Positions 33,098-43,065 are shown, counted from the stretch's first letter. The stretch: DNA of 64,000 nt from Tepidimonas sediminis (GCF_007556605.1 NZ_VJND01000005.1:62001-126000), one strand, 5' to 3'. Notes: generated by a model from the sequence alone, not told the origin. Translations and numbers: made by a program.

Positions 33098-33106
33098 ACT
33101 TTACCA
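33098..33106 (-). promoter_or_regulatory. Extended -10 promoter of the candidate small RNA
   Basis: Minus-strand TGGTAAAGT (TG, G, TAAAGT) is correctly placed to begin a transcript at about 33091. It lies 56 bp past the stop of the rlmL-like gene. No -35 matches well. Confidence 0.45.
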
Positions 33107-33161
33107 CAAGCTGACGCCGGCTGCTGGACGTGAACGCGTGCAGTTGCAAAAAAGCGACCCT

Positions 33162-34382
33162 TCAGCCGCGTTCACGGTCGTGTCCATTGTCAGCTGTGTC
33201 ATTTCTGCCCTCGAGCGCGAAGCGCAGCAGGCGGCACTCGATCGGCCCGTTGAACAGCGGCACGCGCCGCGTGGCCTTCAGGCGCAGGCGGCGCGGCAGC
33301 TGCGCGTCGGGCGACAGGATCCACGCGGTCCAGCCCCCCCAGCAGGTCTTCCAGTGTGCGGCCAGCCGTTGCCAGAACTCGTCGGCGCCCAGTGCGCCGG
33401 CCACCCCGGCCGCGCCGATGCGCTCGCCGTACGGAGGGTTGAGCACCAGGACGCCGGGGCCGGGTACCGGCGGGCGGCGCTGCAGCGCATCGCCGCCGCG
33501 CAGCTCCAGCACCGCCAGCACGCCGGCGCGCGCGGCGTTGCGGCGCGCGAAGTCGACCATGCGGAAGGCCACGTCGCTGCCGAACACGCGCGCCCCGCGG
33601 CCTGCCGGCCACGGCCGCTCGGCGGCGCGCGCCTGCTCGCGCAGCGCCGCCCAGTGCGCCGCATCGTGCGGGCGCAGCGCCTCGAACGCGAAGCGCCGCG
33701 CGCGCCCCGGCGCCATCCGCAGCAGGCGCTGCGCCGCCTCGATGACGAGCGTGCCGCTGCCGCAGAACGGGTCCACCAGCGGCAGCGGATCCTCGGCCTC
33801 GGCGTCCCAGCCGGTGGCGGCCAGCACCGCCGCGGCCAGCGTCTCCTTCAGCGGCGCGTCGCCCTTGTCCTCGCGCCAGCCGCGCTTGAACAGCGGCTCG
33901 CCGCTGGTGTCCAGCAGCAGCGCCAGCTGCCGCGCCTGCAGGTGCAGGTGCAGCCGCACGTCGGGGCGCGCGGTGTCGACGCTGGGCCGCGCGCCGCAGC
34001 GCGCGCGCAGCCGGTCGCACACGGCGTCCTTGACGCGCAGCGCCGCGAACTGCACGCTGCGCAGCGGGCTGCCCTGCGCGGTGACCTCGACCTTGATCGT
34101 CTGCTGCGGGCCGAACCAGTCCTCCCACGCCACCGCGGCCGCGGCCGCATGGACATCGTCTTCGTGCCGATAGGGCCCTTCCCAGAGCTGCAGCAGCACG
34201 CGCTGCGCGATGCGGCTGTGCAGGTTCAGGCGCAGCACCGCGTCCCAGCCGGCGCGCAAGGCGACGCCGCTGCGCTGCACCGCCAGCCGCTCGCGCGGGC
34301 AGGCCAGCAGCGCCGCGATCTCGTCGGCCAGCAGCCCGGCGGCGCCGCCCGGCGCCGGAAGGTAAAGGTCGAAGTCATCCAT
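33162..34382 (-). CDS. rlmL: THUMP-domain 23S rRNA guanine-N2 methyltransferase, RlmL N-terminal type
   Basis: 406 residues. An N-terminal ferredoxin-like/THUMP region (about 1-160) is followed by a Rossmann methyltransferase with DPFCGSGTLVIEAA (SAM loop) and NPPYGERIG (catalytic NPPY motif of N2-guanine methylases). It corresponds to the RlmL half of the E. coli RlmKL fusion; the RlmK half is absent, as in many betaproteobacteria. Expected target is G2445 of 23S rRNA. It lies 18 bp downstream of rpoN on the same strand. Confidence 0.9.
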   Translation of the reverse strand: MDDFDLYLPAPGGAAGLLADEIAALLACPRERLAVQRSGVALRAGWDAVLRLNLHSRIAQRVLLQLWEGPYRHEDDVHAAAAAVAWEDWFGPQQTIKVEVTAQGSPLRSVQFAALRVKDAVCDRLRARCGARPSVDTARPDVRLHLHLQARQLALLLDTSGEPLFKRGWREDKGDAPLKETLAAAVLAATGWDAEAEDPLPLVDPFCGSGTLVIEAAQRLLRMAPGRARRFAFEALRPHDAAHWAALREQARAAERPWPAGRGARVFGSDVAFRMVDFARRNAARAGVLAVLELRGGDALQRRPPVPGPGVLVLNPPYGERIGAAGVAGALGADEFWQRLAAHWKTCWGGWTAWILSPDAQLPRRLRLKATRRVPLFNGPIECRLLRFALEGRNDTADNGHDRERG

Positions 34383-34400
34383 TCGGTGGGCAGGATCGTG

Positions 34401-35978
34401 TCAGCGCGCGCGGCGCAGGGTGGCGGTGGGGATGCGCAGCGCCTCGCGGTACTTGGCCACGGTGCGCCGCGCGCATTCGATGCCCTGCTCCCTGAGCCGC
34501 TCGGCGATCTGCGCATCGCTGAGCGGCTGGCGCGGATCCTCCTCGGCGATCATCTGGCGGATCAGCGCGCGCACCGCGGTGCTGGAGGCGTTGCCCCCGC
34601 CGTCGGTGCCCAGTGCCGAGCCGAAGAAGTACTTCAGCTCGTAGGTGCCCAGCGGCGTGGCCATGTACTTGGCGGTGGTGACGCGGCTGATCGTCGATTC
34701 GTGCAGGCCCAGCTCCTCGGCGATGTCGCGCAGCACCAGCGGGCGCATGCCGACCTCGCCGTGCAGGAAGAAGCTGCGCTGGTGCTGGACGATGGCGCGC
34801 GCCACGCGCAGCAGCGTCTCGCCGCGCTGCTGCAGGTTGCGGATGAACCAGCGCGCCTCCTGCAGCCGTTGCTGCAGGTCGCCGCCGCGGTGCTGGCGCA
34901 GCGCGCGCGCGTAGGCGTCGCAGATGCGCAGCCGCGGCTGCGTCGCCGGGTTGAGCTGGACGTCGAAGCGGGTGCCGCGCACGGTGACCAGGACGTCGGG
35001 CACGACGACGAGCCGCTCGGCCTGGGCGAAGCGCCGGCCGGGCTTGGGCTCCAGCCGCGTCAGCAGCGCCAGCCCGGCGCGCAGCTGGTCCTCCGGCAGC
35101 CCGGTGGCCGCGCTCAAGCGGCGCAGATCGCGCCGCGCGATCCACTCCAGCGGCTGGGCGCACAGTGCCAGCGCGGCGCGCGCCGCGGGCGAGTCGCGCT
35201 GCTCCAGCACCTGCAGGCGCAGGCACTCGGCCAGGTCGCGCGCGCCCACGCCGGCGGGCTCCATCGCCTGCAGCCAGCCCAAGGCGCGGCGCAGCAAGGC
35301 CAGCAGCTCCTCGGCGCGCTCGGGGTCGGCGTCTTCGGCGTCGCGCGCCAGCAGCGCCTGCGCCAGCGCCTCCAGCGGCTCAGCCAGGTAGCCGTCGTCG
35401 TCCAGCGACTCGATCAGGAAGTGCAGCGCGGCGCGTTCCTCCGCGGTCAGGTGCAGCGCCAGCGCCTGCGCGTGCAGGTGGTCCTGCAGCCGTTCCGGCC
35501 GGCTGGCCAGGTCGGCGGCGCTGGCCGGCTCGTCGTCGTCCTGCCAGCGGCCGTCCCGATCCAGCCCGGGGCCTTCCCACTGCCAGTCCGGGCCGAGCGC
35601 GGCGTCGGGGTCGTCGTCACGCCAACCGCCGGCGTCCTCGTCCAGCTGGGCGCCCCACTCCTCCTGCGCCAGCGGCGCGGCGGCCTCCATCACGCTGACG
35701 GTGTCGGGCGGTGCCTCCTCGGCCACCGGCGAGCGGGCGGTGGTCTCGTCGCCGCCGGGCTCGGAGGGCTGCGCGGCGTCGGGCGCATCGACGTCGGTCG
35801 GCTCCTCGGCGCCGGTGTCCTCGGCGCGCTCGAGGAAGGGGTTGTCGGCGAGCATCTGCTCGACCTCCTGCGCCAGCTCCAGCGCCGACAGCTGCAGCAG
35901 GCGCAGCGACTGCTGCAGCTGCGGCGTCAGCGTCAGCTGCTGGGTCAGGCGCAGGCCGAGACCGGTCTTCAGCCCCAT
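34401..35978 (-). CDS. rpoN: RNA polymerase sigma-54 factor
   Basis: 525 residues. Region I has QLTLTPQLQQSLRLLQLS, which binds activators and core. A long acidic Region II (about 50-130) is followed by the core-binding and helix-turn-helix regions (ESTISRVTTAKYMATP), and the RpoN box ARRTVAKYRE near the C-terminus reads the -24 element. It directs activator-dependent transcription, in these bacteria typically of nitrogen, flagellar and catabolic genes. It is placed after lptB, as in most proteobacteria. The region between (3 bp) has no promoter. Confidence 0.98.
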   Translation of the reverse strand: MGLKTGLGLRLTQQLTLTPQLQQSLRLLQLSALELAQEVEQMLADNPFLERAEDTGAEEPTDVDAPDAAQPSEPGGDETTARSPVAEEAPPDTVSVMEAAAPLAQEEWGAQLDEDAGGWRDDDPDAALGPDWQWEGPGLDRDGRWQDDDEPASAADLASRPERLQDHLHAQALALHLTAEERAALHFLIESLDDDGYLAEPLEALAQALLARDAEDADPERAEELLALLRRALGWLQAMEPAGVGARDLAECLRLQVLEQRDSPAARAALALCAQPLEWIARRDLRRLSAATGLPEDQLRAGLALLTRLEPKPGRRFAQAERLVVVPDVLVTVRGTRFDVQLNPATQPRLRICDAYARALRQHRGGDLQQRLQEARWFIRNLQQRGETLLRVARAIVQHQRSFFLHGEVGMRPLVLRDIAEELGLHESTISRVTTAKYMATPLGTYELKYFFGSALGTDGGGNASSTAVRALIRQMIAEEDPRQPLSDAQIAERLREQGIECARRTVAKYREALRIPTATLRRAR

Positions 35979-35981
35979 GGC

Positions 35982-36758
35982 CTACAGGCGGAAGTGCTCG
36001 CCGAGGTAGACGCGGCGCACCTCGGCGTCGTCGACGATCTCGGCCGGCGTGCCGTGCGCCAGCACCCGCCCCTCGCTGATGATGTAGGCGTGGTCGCAGA
36101 TGCCCAGCGTCTCGCGCACGTTGTGGTCGGTGATCAGCACGCCGATGCCGCGGCTCTTCAGGAAGCCGATGATGCGCTGGATGTCGATCACGGCGATCGG
36201 ATCGACGCCGGCGAACGGCTCGTCCAGCAGGATGAAGCGCGGGCGCGCCGCCAGCGCGCGCGCGATCTCGACGCGGCGGCGCTCGCCGCCCGACAGCGCC
36301 GGTGCCGGCGCGTCGCGCAGGTGGTCGACGTGCAGCTCGGCCAGCAGCTCGTCGAGCCGCGCGCGCAGCTCGCCCTCCGGCAGCGGGCGGCCCCGCGCGT
36401 CGCGCTGCAGCTCCAGCACCGCGCGCACGTTCTGTTCCACCGTCAGCTTGCGAAAGATCGACGCCTCCTGCGGCAGGTAGCCCAGCCCCATGCGCGCGCG
36501 CCGGTGCACCGGCAGGTGGCCGATCGGCTGCCCGTCGATCCACAGCTCGCCGGCGTCGGCGCGCACCAGCCCGACGATCATGTAGAACGAGGTGGTCTTG
36601 CCGGCCCCGTTGGGCCCGAGCAGCCCGACCACCTCGCCGCCGCGCACCTGCAGCGAGACGTCGTGCACCACGGTGCGCGTGCGGTAGCGCTTGTGCAGCC
36701 CCTGCGCGCGCAGGCAGCCCGGCGCATCGGCGGGGCAGGCGGGCGGCGGCGTGCTCAC
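35982..36758 (-). CDS. lptB: Lipopolysaccharide export ATPase LptB
   Basis: 258 residues. Walker [16 protein letters not shown], signature [15 protein letters not shown], Walker [14 protein letters not shown] and the switch His in ITDHNVRE are all present. It powers the LptB2FG complex that extracts LPS from the inner membrane. The GTG start at 36758 has GGAG eight bases upstream and overlaps the lptA stop by four bases; an upstream open frame is only lptA in another register. Confidence 0.97.
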   Translation of the reverse strand: MSTPPPACPADAPGCLRAQGLHKRYRTRTVVHDVSLQVRGGEVVGLLGPNGAGKTTSFYMIVGLVRADAGELWIDGQPIGHLPVHRRARMGLGYLPQEASIFRKLTVEQNVRAVLELQRDARGRPLPEGELRARLDELLAELHVDHLRDAPAPALSGGERRRVEIARALAARPRFILLDEPFAGVDPIAVIDIQRIIGFLKSRGIGVLITDHNVRETLGICDHAYIISEGRVLAHGTPAEIVDDAEVRRVYLGEHFRL

Positions 36759-37372
36759 GGTCGGCGCTCCGGACGCAGGCTGGGTTGCAGCGCCGGCGGC
36801 GGCACGTCCGGTGCCGGCTGCTGCGCGCCTGGGTCGGCGGCGCGCGGCGTCAGCGTCGCACGCACCCGTCCGCCGCCGCCGGTGCCCGCGGCGGGCGCAC
36901 CGTCCACGGTGAAGGTCTGCGCGCGGTTGTCGTAGACGATGACGGCGCCGGTGCTGCGGTCGGCCAGCACCGTGCCGCGCAGCCGGCGCAGCTCGGCGTC
37001 GCCGCGCAGCGTGACGCGGTCGGCCTGGCCGTCGTACTCGATGCGCTGGGCCTCGCCCTCGATCCACTCGTCCAGGCCCTCGCGCTTCTGGCGGTAGAAG
37101 GCGCGCTGGCCCGGCGCGCCCAGCGCGGTGCCGAACTGGTGGCCCTGTTCGTCCTGGCGCACCTCGACCTGCTGGGCGCGGATGCGGATCGTGCCCTTGC
37201 TGATCTGCACGTTGCCGCTGAACAGGCTGGTGCGCCGCGCCTCGTCGTAGCGCAGCGCGTCGGCCTCGACGTGCATCGGCGCCTGCCGGTCGGCCAGTTC
37301 GGCGCGGGCGGCCAGCGCCGCGCCCAGCGCGAGCAGCACGGGCCAGAGGCGGGGCGGGGGCAGGGCGGGCAC
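36755..37372 (-). CDS. lptA: Lipopolysaccharide transport periplasmic protein LptA
   Basis: 205 residues. A signal peptide ([16 protein letters not shown]) is followed by the OstA-like beta-jellyroll: [21 protein letters not shown] and repeated strand pairs such as RIRAQQVEV and [10 protein letters not shown]. It forms the periplasmic bridge carrying LPS to the outer membrane. The GTG at 37372 with GGAG upstream gives a proper signal peptide; the GTG at 37414 would add 14 residues and lies in a palindromic promoter region. Its usual partner lptC is not beside it. Confidence 0.92.
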   Translation of the reverse strand: MPALPPPRLWPVLLALGAALAARAELADRQAPMHVEADALRYDEARRTSLFSGNVQISKGTIRIRAQQVEVRQDEQGHQFGTALGAPGQRAFYRQKREGLDEWIEGEAQRIEYDGQADRVTLRGDAELRRLRGTVLADRSTGAVIVYDNRAQTFTVDGAPAAGTGGGGRVRATLTPRAADPGAQQPAPDVPPPALQPSLRPERRP

Positions 37373-37383
37373 GGTTCTTGCTC

Positions 37384-37413
37384 CAATCGGTCGGTCGCCG
37401 ACCGATTGTGCCA
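37384..37413 (-). promoter_or_regulatory. lptA-lptB-rpoN promoter with a perfect 25-bp palindrome
   Basis: CAATCGGTCGG (37384-37394), a 3-base centre, and CCGACCGATTG (37398-37408) form a perfect inverted repeat 11 bp before the lptA start. On the minus strand TGGCACAAT (37413-37405) is an extended -10 whose last bases belong to the repeat, so the transcript would begin inside it. This could be an operator or a 5' hairpin in the mRNA. Confidence 0.5.
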
Positions 37414-37448
37414 CGCCGGCGCCCTTGGCGCGGGCGCGGGAGGCGGCG

Positions 37449-38078
37449 TCAGGCCTGGCGCACGCGCGCGATCAGCGCGTCGGCCACCACCAGCGTGCGC
37501 TCGGCCTGTCCGGGTATGAGGAAGCGCCCGGCGATGCCCAGCGACGGCGTCGCGTCGACCTCGTAGGCGTCCTGCAGCTGGATCGCGCGCTTGACCTTGC
37601 CGCTGACGCCGAACGACTGCCAGGTCTGGGTGAAGGCGTTGCGGTCCACGCCCTGTCTGGCGGCCCAGGCGGCGGCAGCCTCCAGGCCGTTGAAGCGCTC
37701 GCGTTCCTCGTGCACGGCCTTGAAGGCGCGCTCGTGCAGGTCGCCGAGCCGCCCCAGCGCCTCCAGCGTGTAGTACAGCCGCTGCAGCGGTTCGAACGCC
37801 GCGCTGAAGCCCACCGGCACGCGGCGCACGACGATCTCCTTGGGCTGGCGCCGCATCCAGGCGGTCATCAGCGGCTCGAAGCGGTAGCAGTGGATGCAGC
37901 TGTACGAGAAGAATTCCAGCACCTCGATCTGGCCGGGGCCGGTGTCCACCGGCGCGGGCCTGGCCAGACGGCGGTAGTCGGTGCCCTCGCGCAGCGCGGG
38001 CTGCGCCGGCAGCCGCGGGGACAGGGCGGCCAGCGTGGCGCCGGCCAGGGTGAGGCGATGGAAGTCGCGTCGCTGCAT
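37449..38078 (-). CDS. dsbA: Thiol:disulfide interchange protein, DsbA type
   Basis: 209 residues. The N-terminus (MQRRDFHRLTLAGATLAAL) is a signal peptide with a double-Arg flavour. The thioredoxin-fold active site is FFSYSCIHCYRFEP, with the CxHC pattern of DsbA and helical insertion segments after it. It introduces disulfide bonds in periplasmic proteins. The cis-Pro loop is VDATPSLGIAG. It follows the SPOR gene on the same strand after a 79-bp gap with no obvious signal. Confidence 0.93.
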   Translation of the reverse strand: MQRRDFHRLTLAGATLAALSPRLPAQPALREGTDYRRLARPAPVDTGPGQIEVLEFFSYSCIHCYRFEPLMTAWMRRQPKEIVVRRVPVGFSAAFEPLQRLYYTLEALGRLGDLHERAFKAVHEERERFNGLEAAAAWAARQGVDRNAFTQTWQSFGVSGKVKRAIQLQDAYEVDATPSLGIAGRFLIPGQAERTLVVADALIARVRQA

Positions 38079-38157
38079 GATCGTTCCGTAGGGTTGCGTC
38101 GGCGCCGAGTTGGAGGCCGTGCAGGCCGCGGCGGTTCCGGCAGGGGCCGTCGTGCCC

Positions 38158-38841
38158 CTAGCGCTGCACGCGCACCAGGGCGGTGTCGAACTGCCTGGCG
38201 CGCAGGCGCTCCTGCATCAGCTCGGCGTCGACCTTGCCGTTGAACGGGCCCAGCCGCACGCGCCAGATGCGCTGGCCGCCCTGCTCGCGCTCGCTGACCT
38301 TGGCGTCGAAGCCCTGCAGCGCCAGCCGTGCGCGCTGGGCTTCGGCCTCCTCGGCACTGCGGAACGCGCCGACCTGCACGTAGTAGACGAACGGGTCGGC
38401 GGCGGGTGTGTCGGCCGCCGCGGCGCCGCTGCGCTGCTGGATCAGCTCGGCGATCGGGTCGCGCCCGGCCTCGGCCTTGGGTTGGTCGGTCGCGGTCCTG
38501 GCGTCGCCACCCGCGGCGGCGGCGTCACTGGCGGCGGGGGCGGCCGCGGCGTCGGTGCCGGCCGCCGGCGCCGGCACCTTGGCGTTGCTCAGGCCGGCGT
38601 TGGGGTTCCAGCCCTTGAGCCGTTCGGCCTCGGTGTCGGGCTGGATCGGCTTGCGCTGCACGCCGCGGTCCACCAGCGGGATCGGCACCTTGGTGACGTA
38701 GACCGCCACCGCCAGCGCCGCCCCGACGCCGACCAGCAGGCCGATGAAGAAGCCGAGCAGCGTGCCGCCGCGCGCGCGGCCGGCGGCGGGGGCGGGGCGG
38801 GAGGCGGCGGCTCGCATCGCGTCGAATCCTTGGGCGGCCAT
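38158..38841 (-). CDS. SPOR-domain cell-division-type membrane protein
   Basis: 227 residues. A cytoplasmic tail is followed by one transmembrane helix (about 27-49), a low-complexity Ala/Pro linker and a C-terminal SPOR domain (VYYVQVGAFRSAEEAEAQRA to RVRLGPFNGK). SPOR binds glycan strands stripped of peptides at the septum, so septal localisation like FtsN is likely. It lacks the other landmarks needed to name it FtsN. It starts three bases after the argS stop. Confidence 0.92.
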   Translation of the reverse strand: MAAQGFDAMRAAASRPAPAAGRARGGTLLGFFIGLLVGVGAALAVAVYVTKVPIPLVDRGVQRKPIQPDTEAERLKGWNPNAGLSNAKVPAPAAGTDAAAAPAASDAAAAGGDARTATDQPKAEAGRDPIAELIQQRSGAAAADTPAADPFVYYVQVGAFRSAEEAEAQRARLALQGFDAKVSEREQGGQRIWRVRLGPFNGKVDAELMQERLRARQFDTALVRVQR

Positions 38842-38844
38842 CGT

Positions 38845-40518
38845 TCACATCTTGTCGGGGGCGCTGACGCCCAGCAGCGCCAGGCCGCTGCGCAGCACGC
38901 GCGCGGTGGCCGCCACCAGCGCCAGACGCGCCAGGCGCACCCGCTCGTCGTCGACGAGGATGCGCTCGGCGTCGTAGTAGCGATGGTACGCCGCGGCCAG
39001 TTCACGCAGGTAGAACGCCACGTCGTGCGGCGCGAAGTCGGCGGCGGCGGCCTCCATCACCTGCGGCCAGCGCGCCAGCTCCAGCATCAGCGCCAGCGCC
39101 GCCTCACCGTCCAGCGGGGCGAGGTCGGCCTGCGCCAGCGCCGCCTCCTCGCCGCCCCACTGCGCCAGCACCGAGCGGATGCGCGCGTGCGCGTACTGCA
39201 CGTAATACACCGGGTTGTCGTTGTTCTGCTGGATCGCCAGGTCGACGTCGAAGGTGTACTCGGTGTCGGGCTTGCGGCTCAGCAGGAAGAAGCGCACCGC
39301 GTCCTTGCTGGTCCACTCGATCAGGTCGCGCAGCGTGACGTAGCTGCCGGCGCGCTTGCTGATCTTGACCTCCTGCCCGCCGCGCACCACGCGCACCATG
39401 GTGTGCAGCACGTAGTCCGGGTAGCCGGGCGGGATGCCGATGCCCAGCGCCTGCAGCCCGGCGCGCACGCGCGCGATCGTGCCGTGGTGGTCGGTGCCCT
39501 GGATGTTGATCGCCTTCGTGAAGCCGCGCTCCCACTTCGTCACGTGGTAGGCCACGTCCGGCACGAAGTAGGTGAAGCTGCCGTCGGACTTGCGCATCAC
39601 GCGGTCCTTGTCGTCGCCCCACCGCGTGGTGCGCAGCCACAGCGCGCCGTCGGCCTCGTAGGTGTGGCCGGCCTCGATCAGGCGGCGCACCGTCTCGGTG
39701 ACGCGTCCGCTGCCGTACAGGCTGGACTCCAGATAGTACTGGTCGAAGCGCACCTCGAACGCCTTCAAGTCCAGGTCCTGCTCGCGGCGCAGGTAGGCCA
39801 CGGCGAAGTCGCGGATGCCGTTCCAGTCCTCGACGTCGCCGCTGGCGGTGACGCTGCGGTCGGCGGCCTGCACCGTCTTGCGCGCCAGGAAGTCGTCGGC
39901 GATGTCCTGGATGTAGTCCCCGTTGTAGGCGTCGGCCGGCCAGCCGGGGTCGCCGGGCTTGAGGCCGCGCGCGCGCGCCTGCACCGAGCGCGTCAGGTTC
40001 TCGATCTGCGCGCCGGCGTCGTTGTAGTAGAACTCGCGGTGCACCTGCCAGCCCTGCGTCTCCAGCAGGTTGCAGATGGCATCGCCCAGCGCCGCCTGCC
40101 GCCCGTGGCCGACATGCAGCGGCCCGGTGGGGTTGGCGGAGACGAACTCGACGATGACGCGCTGGCCGGTGGGGGGCTTGCGGCCCCAGCGCTCGCCCTC
40201 GCTCAGGATCTCGCGCACGGTCTGCTGCTTGGCGGCGGGTTTGAGCCGCAGGTTGATGAAGCCCGGGCCGGCGATCTCCAGCGCCGCCACCCAGCGCGCG
40301 AACGCCTCGGTGGCCTGCAGCCGCTCCGCGAGCGTCTGCGCCAGCGCGCGAGGGTTGGTGGCCAGCGGCTTGGCCAGCTGCAGCGCGGCGGTGATGGCCA
40401 GGTCGCCGTGCGCGGCGACCTTCGGTTTTTCGAAGGCGGCGCGCTCGCCCGCGCCGGGGTGCAGGGCCTCCAGCGCGGCGGCCAGCGCCGCCCGCAGTTC
40501 ACGATGGACTTGCAGCAT
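38845..40518 (-). CDS. argS: Arginyl-tRNA synthetase
   Basis: 557 residues. The N-terminal Add-1 domain recognises the tRNA D-loop. The catalytic domain has [13 protein letters not shown] with the HxGH signature, and KISKR in place of KMSKS near 340. The C-terminal helical anticodon domain ends in [10 protein letters not shown]. It charges tRNA-Arg. The ATG at 40518 is at the family start. Confidence 0.98.
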   Translation of the reverse strand: MLQVHRELRAALAAALEALHPGAGERAAFEKPKVAAHGDLAITAALQLAKPLATNPRALAQTLAERLQATEAFARWVAALEIAGPGFINLRLKPAAKQQTVREILSEGERWGRKPPTGQRVIVEFVSANPTGPLHVGHGRQAALGDAICNLLETQGWQVHREFYYNDAGAQIENLTRSVQARARGLKPGDPGWPADAYNGDYIQDIADDFLARKTVQAADRSVTASGDVEDWNGIRDFAVAYLRREQDLDLKAFEVRFDQYYLESSLYGSGRVTETVRRLIEAGHTYEADGALWLRTTRWGDDKDRVMRKSDGSFTYFVPDVAYHVTKWERGFTKAINIQGTDHHGTIARVRAGLQALGIGIPPGYPDYVLHTMVRVVRGGQEVKISKRAGSYVTLRDLIEWTSKDAVRFFLLSRKPDTEYTFDVDLAIQQNNDNPVYYVQYAHARIRSVLAQWGGEEAALAQADLAPLDGEAALALMLELARWPQVMEAAAADFAPHDVAFYLRELAAAYHRYYDAERILVDDERVRLARLALVAATARVLRSGLALLGVSAPDKM

Positions 40519-40570
40519 GGGGCGGGATTGTAGGCCGCCGCCCTGCGCGGGAACCGCCGCCGCGGCGTCT

Positions 40571-41557
40571 TCAGCGTCGGCCCGCCCCGCGCTGCGCCGC
40601 CAGCACGCACAGCAGGTCGCAGGCCACGTGCGCGGCGGCCAGCGCCGTGATGTCGGCGTGGTCGTATGGGGGGCTGACCTCCACCACGTCCATGCCGACG
40701 AGGTTCAGCGGCACCAGTCCCCGCACGATCTGCAGCGCCTGCGCGCTGGTGAGCCCTCCGGCCACCGGGGTGCCGGTGCCGGGCGCGAAGGCCGGGTCCA
40801 GGCAGTCGATGTCGAACGTCACGTAGGCCGGCCGCGGTCCGACGATGGCCAGGATCTGCCGCAGCGCCCAGTCGGCGCCGCGCGCGTGCACCGTCGGCGC
40901 GTCCAGGACGTTGAAGCCCATGAAGTCGTCGTTCCAGGTGCGGATGCCGACCTGCACCGAGTGCGCCGGGTCGATCAACCCTTCGCGCACCGCCTTGTGG
41001 AACATCGTGCCGTGGTTGAGCGAGTCCGGCGCGTCGTCCGGCCAGGTGTCGCAGTGGGCGTCGAAGTGGATGAGCGCCAGCGGCGCGCCGAAGCGCTCGG
41101 CGTGCGCCTGCAGCAGCGGGTAGGTGACGTAATGGTCGCCGCCGAAGGTCAGCATGCGCGCGCCGCTGGCCAGGATGCGCCGCGCGTGGTCGCGGATCGC
41201 GCCGGGGATGGTGTGCGGCCGGTGCACGTCCAGCCAGCAGTCGCCGGCGTCGATCACCGCCAGCGTCTCGAATGGATCGAACCCCCACGGGAAGGGCTTG
41301 AGCTCCGCGAGCTGCACGCTGGCGGCGCGGATCGCCGCCGGCCCGAGCCGCGCGCCGGGCCGGTAGGTGGTGGCAAGATCGAGCGGGATGCCGCTGACGA
41401 CGACGTCGGCGCCCTCCAGCGCCCTCGTGTAGGTGCGGCGCATGAAGCTGAGCACGCCGGCGTAGGTCATCTCCGGCCAGGAGCCGAGCAGGCCCGGGCG
41501 GCGGATGGCGCCGTCGCCGGCCGGCGGCGCCTCGGGCGGGGTGGGGCGGGTGTCCAT
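40571..41557 (-). CDS. speB: Agmatinase/ureohydrolase family protein
   Basis: 328 residues. The di-manganese ligands are in [18 protein letters not shown] and [17 protein letters not shown], as in agmatinase. The ARLGPAAIR segment is typical of SpeB. It probably converts agmatine to putrescine and urea, although guanidinobutyrase or related activity cannot be excluded. No arginine decarboxylase gene is beside it. It lies upstream of argS on the same strand. Confidence 0.88.
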   Translation of the reverse strand: MDTRPTPPEAPPAGDGAIRRPGLLGSWPEMTYAGVLSFMRRTYTRALEGADVVVSGIPLDLATTYRPGARLGPAAIRAASVQLAELKPFPWGFDPFETLAVIDAGDCWLDVHRPHTIPGAIRDHARRILASGARMLTFGGDHYVTYPLLQAHAERFGAPLALIHFDAHCDTWPDDAPDSLNHGTMFHKAVREGLIDPAHSVQVGIRTWNDDFMGFNVLDAPTVHARGADWALRQILAIVGPRPAYVTFDIDCLDPAFAPGTGTPVAGGLTSAQALQIVRGLVPLNLVGMDVVEVSPPYDHADITALAAAHVACDLLCVLAAQRGAGRR

Positions 41558-41602
41558 CGGCGCGATGCTACCGCGCCGCCGGCCGCCCCGATGGGGCCAC
41601 CG

Positions 41603-41989
41603 TCAGGTGCCGGCCGGGTGCCAGGCGTGCGCCTGCAGGTCCGCCAGGCTCACCACCTGCAGCGCCGCCTCGTGCGTGGCCTCCAGGATCACCGGCGGGG
41701 CCACGCCCGCCTCCAGCGCCTCCTTCCAGCGCAGCGCGCACAGGCACCAGCGCTCGCCGGGCTTCAGGCCGGCGAAGCGCCACTCGGGCCGCGGCGTGAC
41801 CAGGTCGTTGCCGCGCTGCAGCGAAAACGCCAGGAACTCCGCCGTCACCTTGGCGCAGACGACGTGGCGGCCGACGTCGTGCGGGCCGGTGTGGCAGCAG
41901 CCGTCGCGGAAATGGCCGGTCAGCGGATCGTACGAGCAGGCCCGCAGCGGGCCACCGAGGACGTTGCGGGCGAACGCGGGATCGGTCAT
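41603..41989 (-). CDS. DUF2237 family protein
   Basis: 128 residues. NVLGGPLRACSYDPLTGHFRDG, CCHTGPHDVGRHVVCAKVT and PGERWCLCALRWKEAL are the conserved blocks, rich in Cys and His. Function is unknown to me. I set the start at the ATG at 41989, where the family similarity begins; the frame stays open to 42130 over unrelated sequence. The 163 bp between this start and the argP stop (41990-42152) show no feature I recognise. Confidence 0.9.
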   Translation of the reverse strand: MTDPAFARNVLGGPLRACSYDPLTGHFRDGCCHTGPHDVGRHVVCAKVTAEFLAFSLQRGNDLVTPRPEWRFAGLKPGERWCLCALRWKEALEAGVAPPVILEATHEAALQVVSLADLQAHAWHPAGT

Positions 41990-42152
41990 GGGCACGGTGG
42001 GTCGGGTGGGTCGCCGGGCGCGGGTACGGCGGGGAAGACTCGCCGTGGATTGTGCGGCCGGCGGCAAACCCGCGTCGGCGGTGGTCGCTTCGCGGGGGGG
42101 CGCCCAGGGCTTGGCGCACGGCCGGCGCACGCGGCGGGCGCCGGTGCCGCCG

Positions 42153-43058
42153 CTACCCCGGCATCGGCCGCAGCGCCGCGCGCGCCGCGTCGCGGATCGC
42201 GCGCGTCAGCCGCTGCGCGGTGGGCGGCTCGCGCTCCCAGTGCTGCCAGTACAGCGCCACGTCCACCACCGCGCCGGGCAGCACCTCGGCCAGCTCCGGC
42301 CGGCCGGCGCGCGCCTGCAGGTGCATCTCCGGCACCATGCCCCAGCCCAGCCCCAGCTCGATGGCGCGCTCGAAGGCGTCCACCGCCGGCATGAAGTGGC
42401 GCGGGTAGCGCGCCCCGCGCAGCCCGAAGTGCTGCGCCAGCCAGACGTCCTGCAGCGCGTCCTTGCGGTTGAAGATCACCGCCGGCAGCGCCAGCAGCCG
42501 GTGCGGCGTCACGCGCCCCTGCGGCGTGCGCGCGCGCGCCGCCAGCGCCGGCGTGGCCACGCAGCGGTAGCGCATCACGCCCAGCGGCTCGGCCACGCAG
42601 CCGCGCATGGCGTCGGCGCGCGTGGTCACGCAGCCGATCACGCTGCCGCTCTTCAGCAGTTCGTGCGTGTGGTCCTGGTCGTCGATGGTCAGGTCCAGCA
42701 GCAGCCGCTGGCGCGCCAGCAGCGGCGCCACGCCGGGCAGAAACCACGCCGCCGCCGAGTCGGCGTTGATCGCCACCGGCACGCTCTGCCAGCGCTGCCC
42801 GGCCCCGCCGGCCAGCCGCTCCAGCAGGTCGGCCTCCATCAGCTGCACCTGCTTGACGTGCGCCAGCAGTGCCTGTCCGGCCGGCGTGGCGCGCACCGTC
42901 TTGCCGCGCACCACCAGCCGCTGGCCGAGCTGCGCCTCCAGCGCCTTGACGCGCAGCGACACCGCGGCCACCGTCAGCGCCAGCGCCTGCGCGGCGGCGG
43001 TGAAGCTGCCGTGCTCGACCACGGCGGCCAGGGCCTCGAGCTGACGGGCGTCCAGCAT
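42153..43058 (-). CDS. argP: LysR-type regulator ArgP/LysG
   Basis: 301 residues. The N-terminal winged helix (LDARQLEALAAVVEHGSFTAAAQALALTVAAVSLRVKALE) is followed by the effector domain with INADSAAAWFLPG, characteristic of ArgP/LysG, which sense lysine and arginine. It should activate the divergent exporter gene when the amino acid is in excess. No ribosome site is visible before the ATG. A 14-bp palindrome starts eight bases upstream of that ATG. Confidence 0.93.
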   Translation of the reverse strand: MLDARQLEALAAVVEHGSFTAAAQALALTVAAVSLRVKALEAQLGQRLVVRGKTVRATPAGQALLAHVKQVQLMEADLLERLAGGAGQRWQSVPVAINADSAAAWFLPGVAPLLARQRLLLDLTIDDQDHTHELLKSGSVIGCVTTRADAMRGCVAEPLGVMRYRCVATPALAARARTPQGRVTPHRLLALPAVIFNRKDALQDVWLAQHFGLRGARYPRHFMPAVDAFERAIELGLGWGMVPEMHLQARAGRPELAEVLPGAVVDVALYWQHWEREPPTAQRLTRAIRDAARAALRPMPG

Positions 43059-43065
43059 GGCTGAC

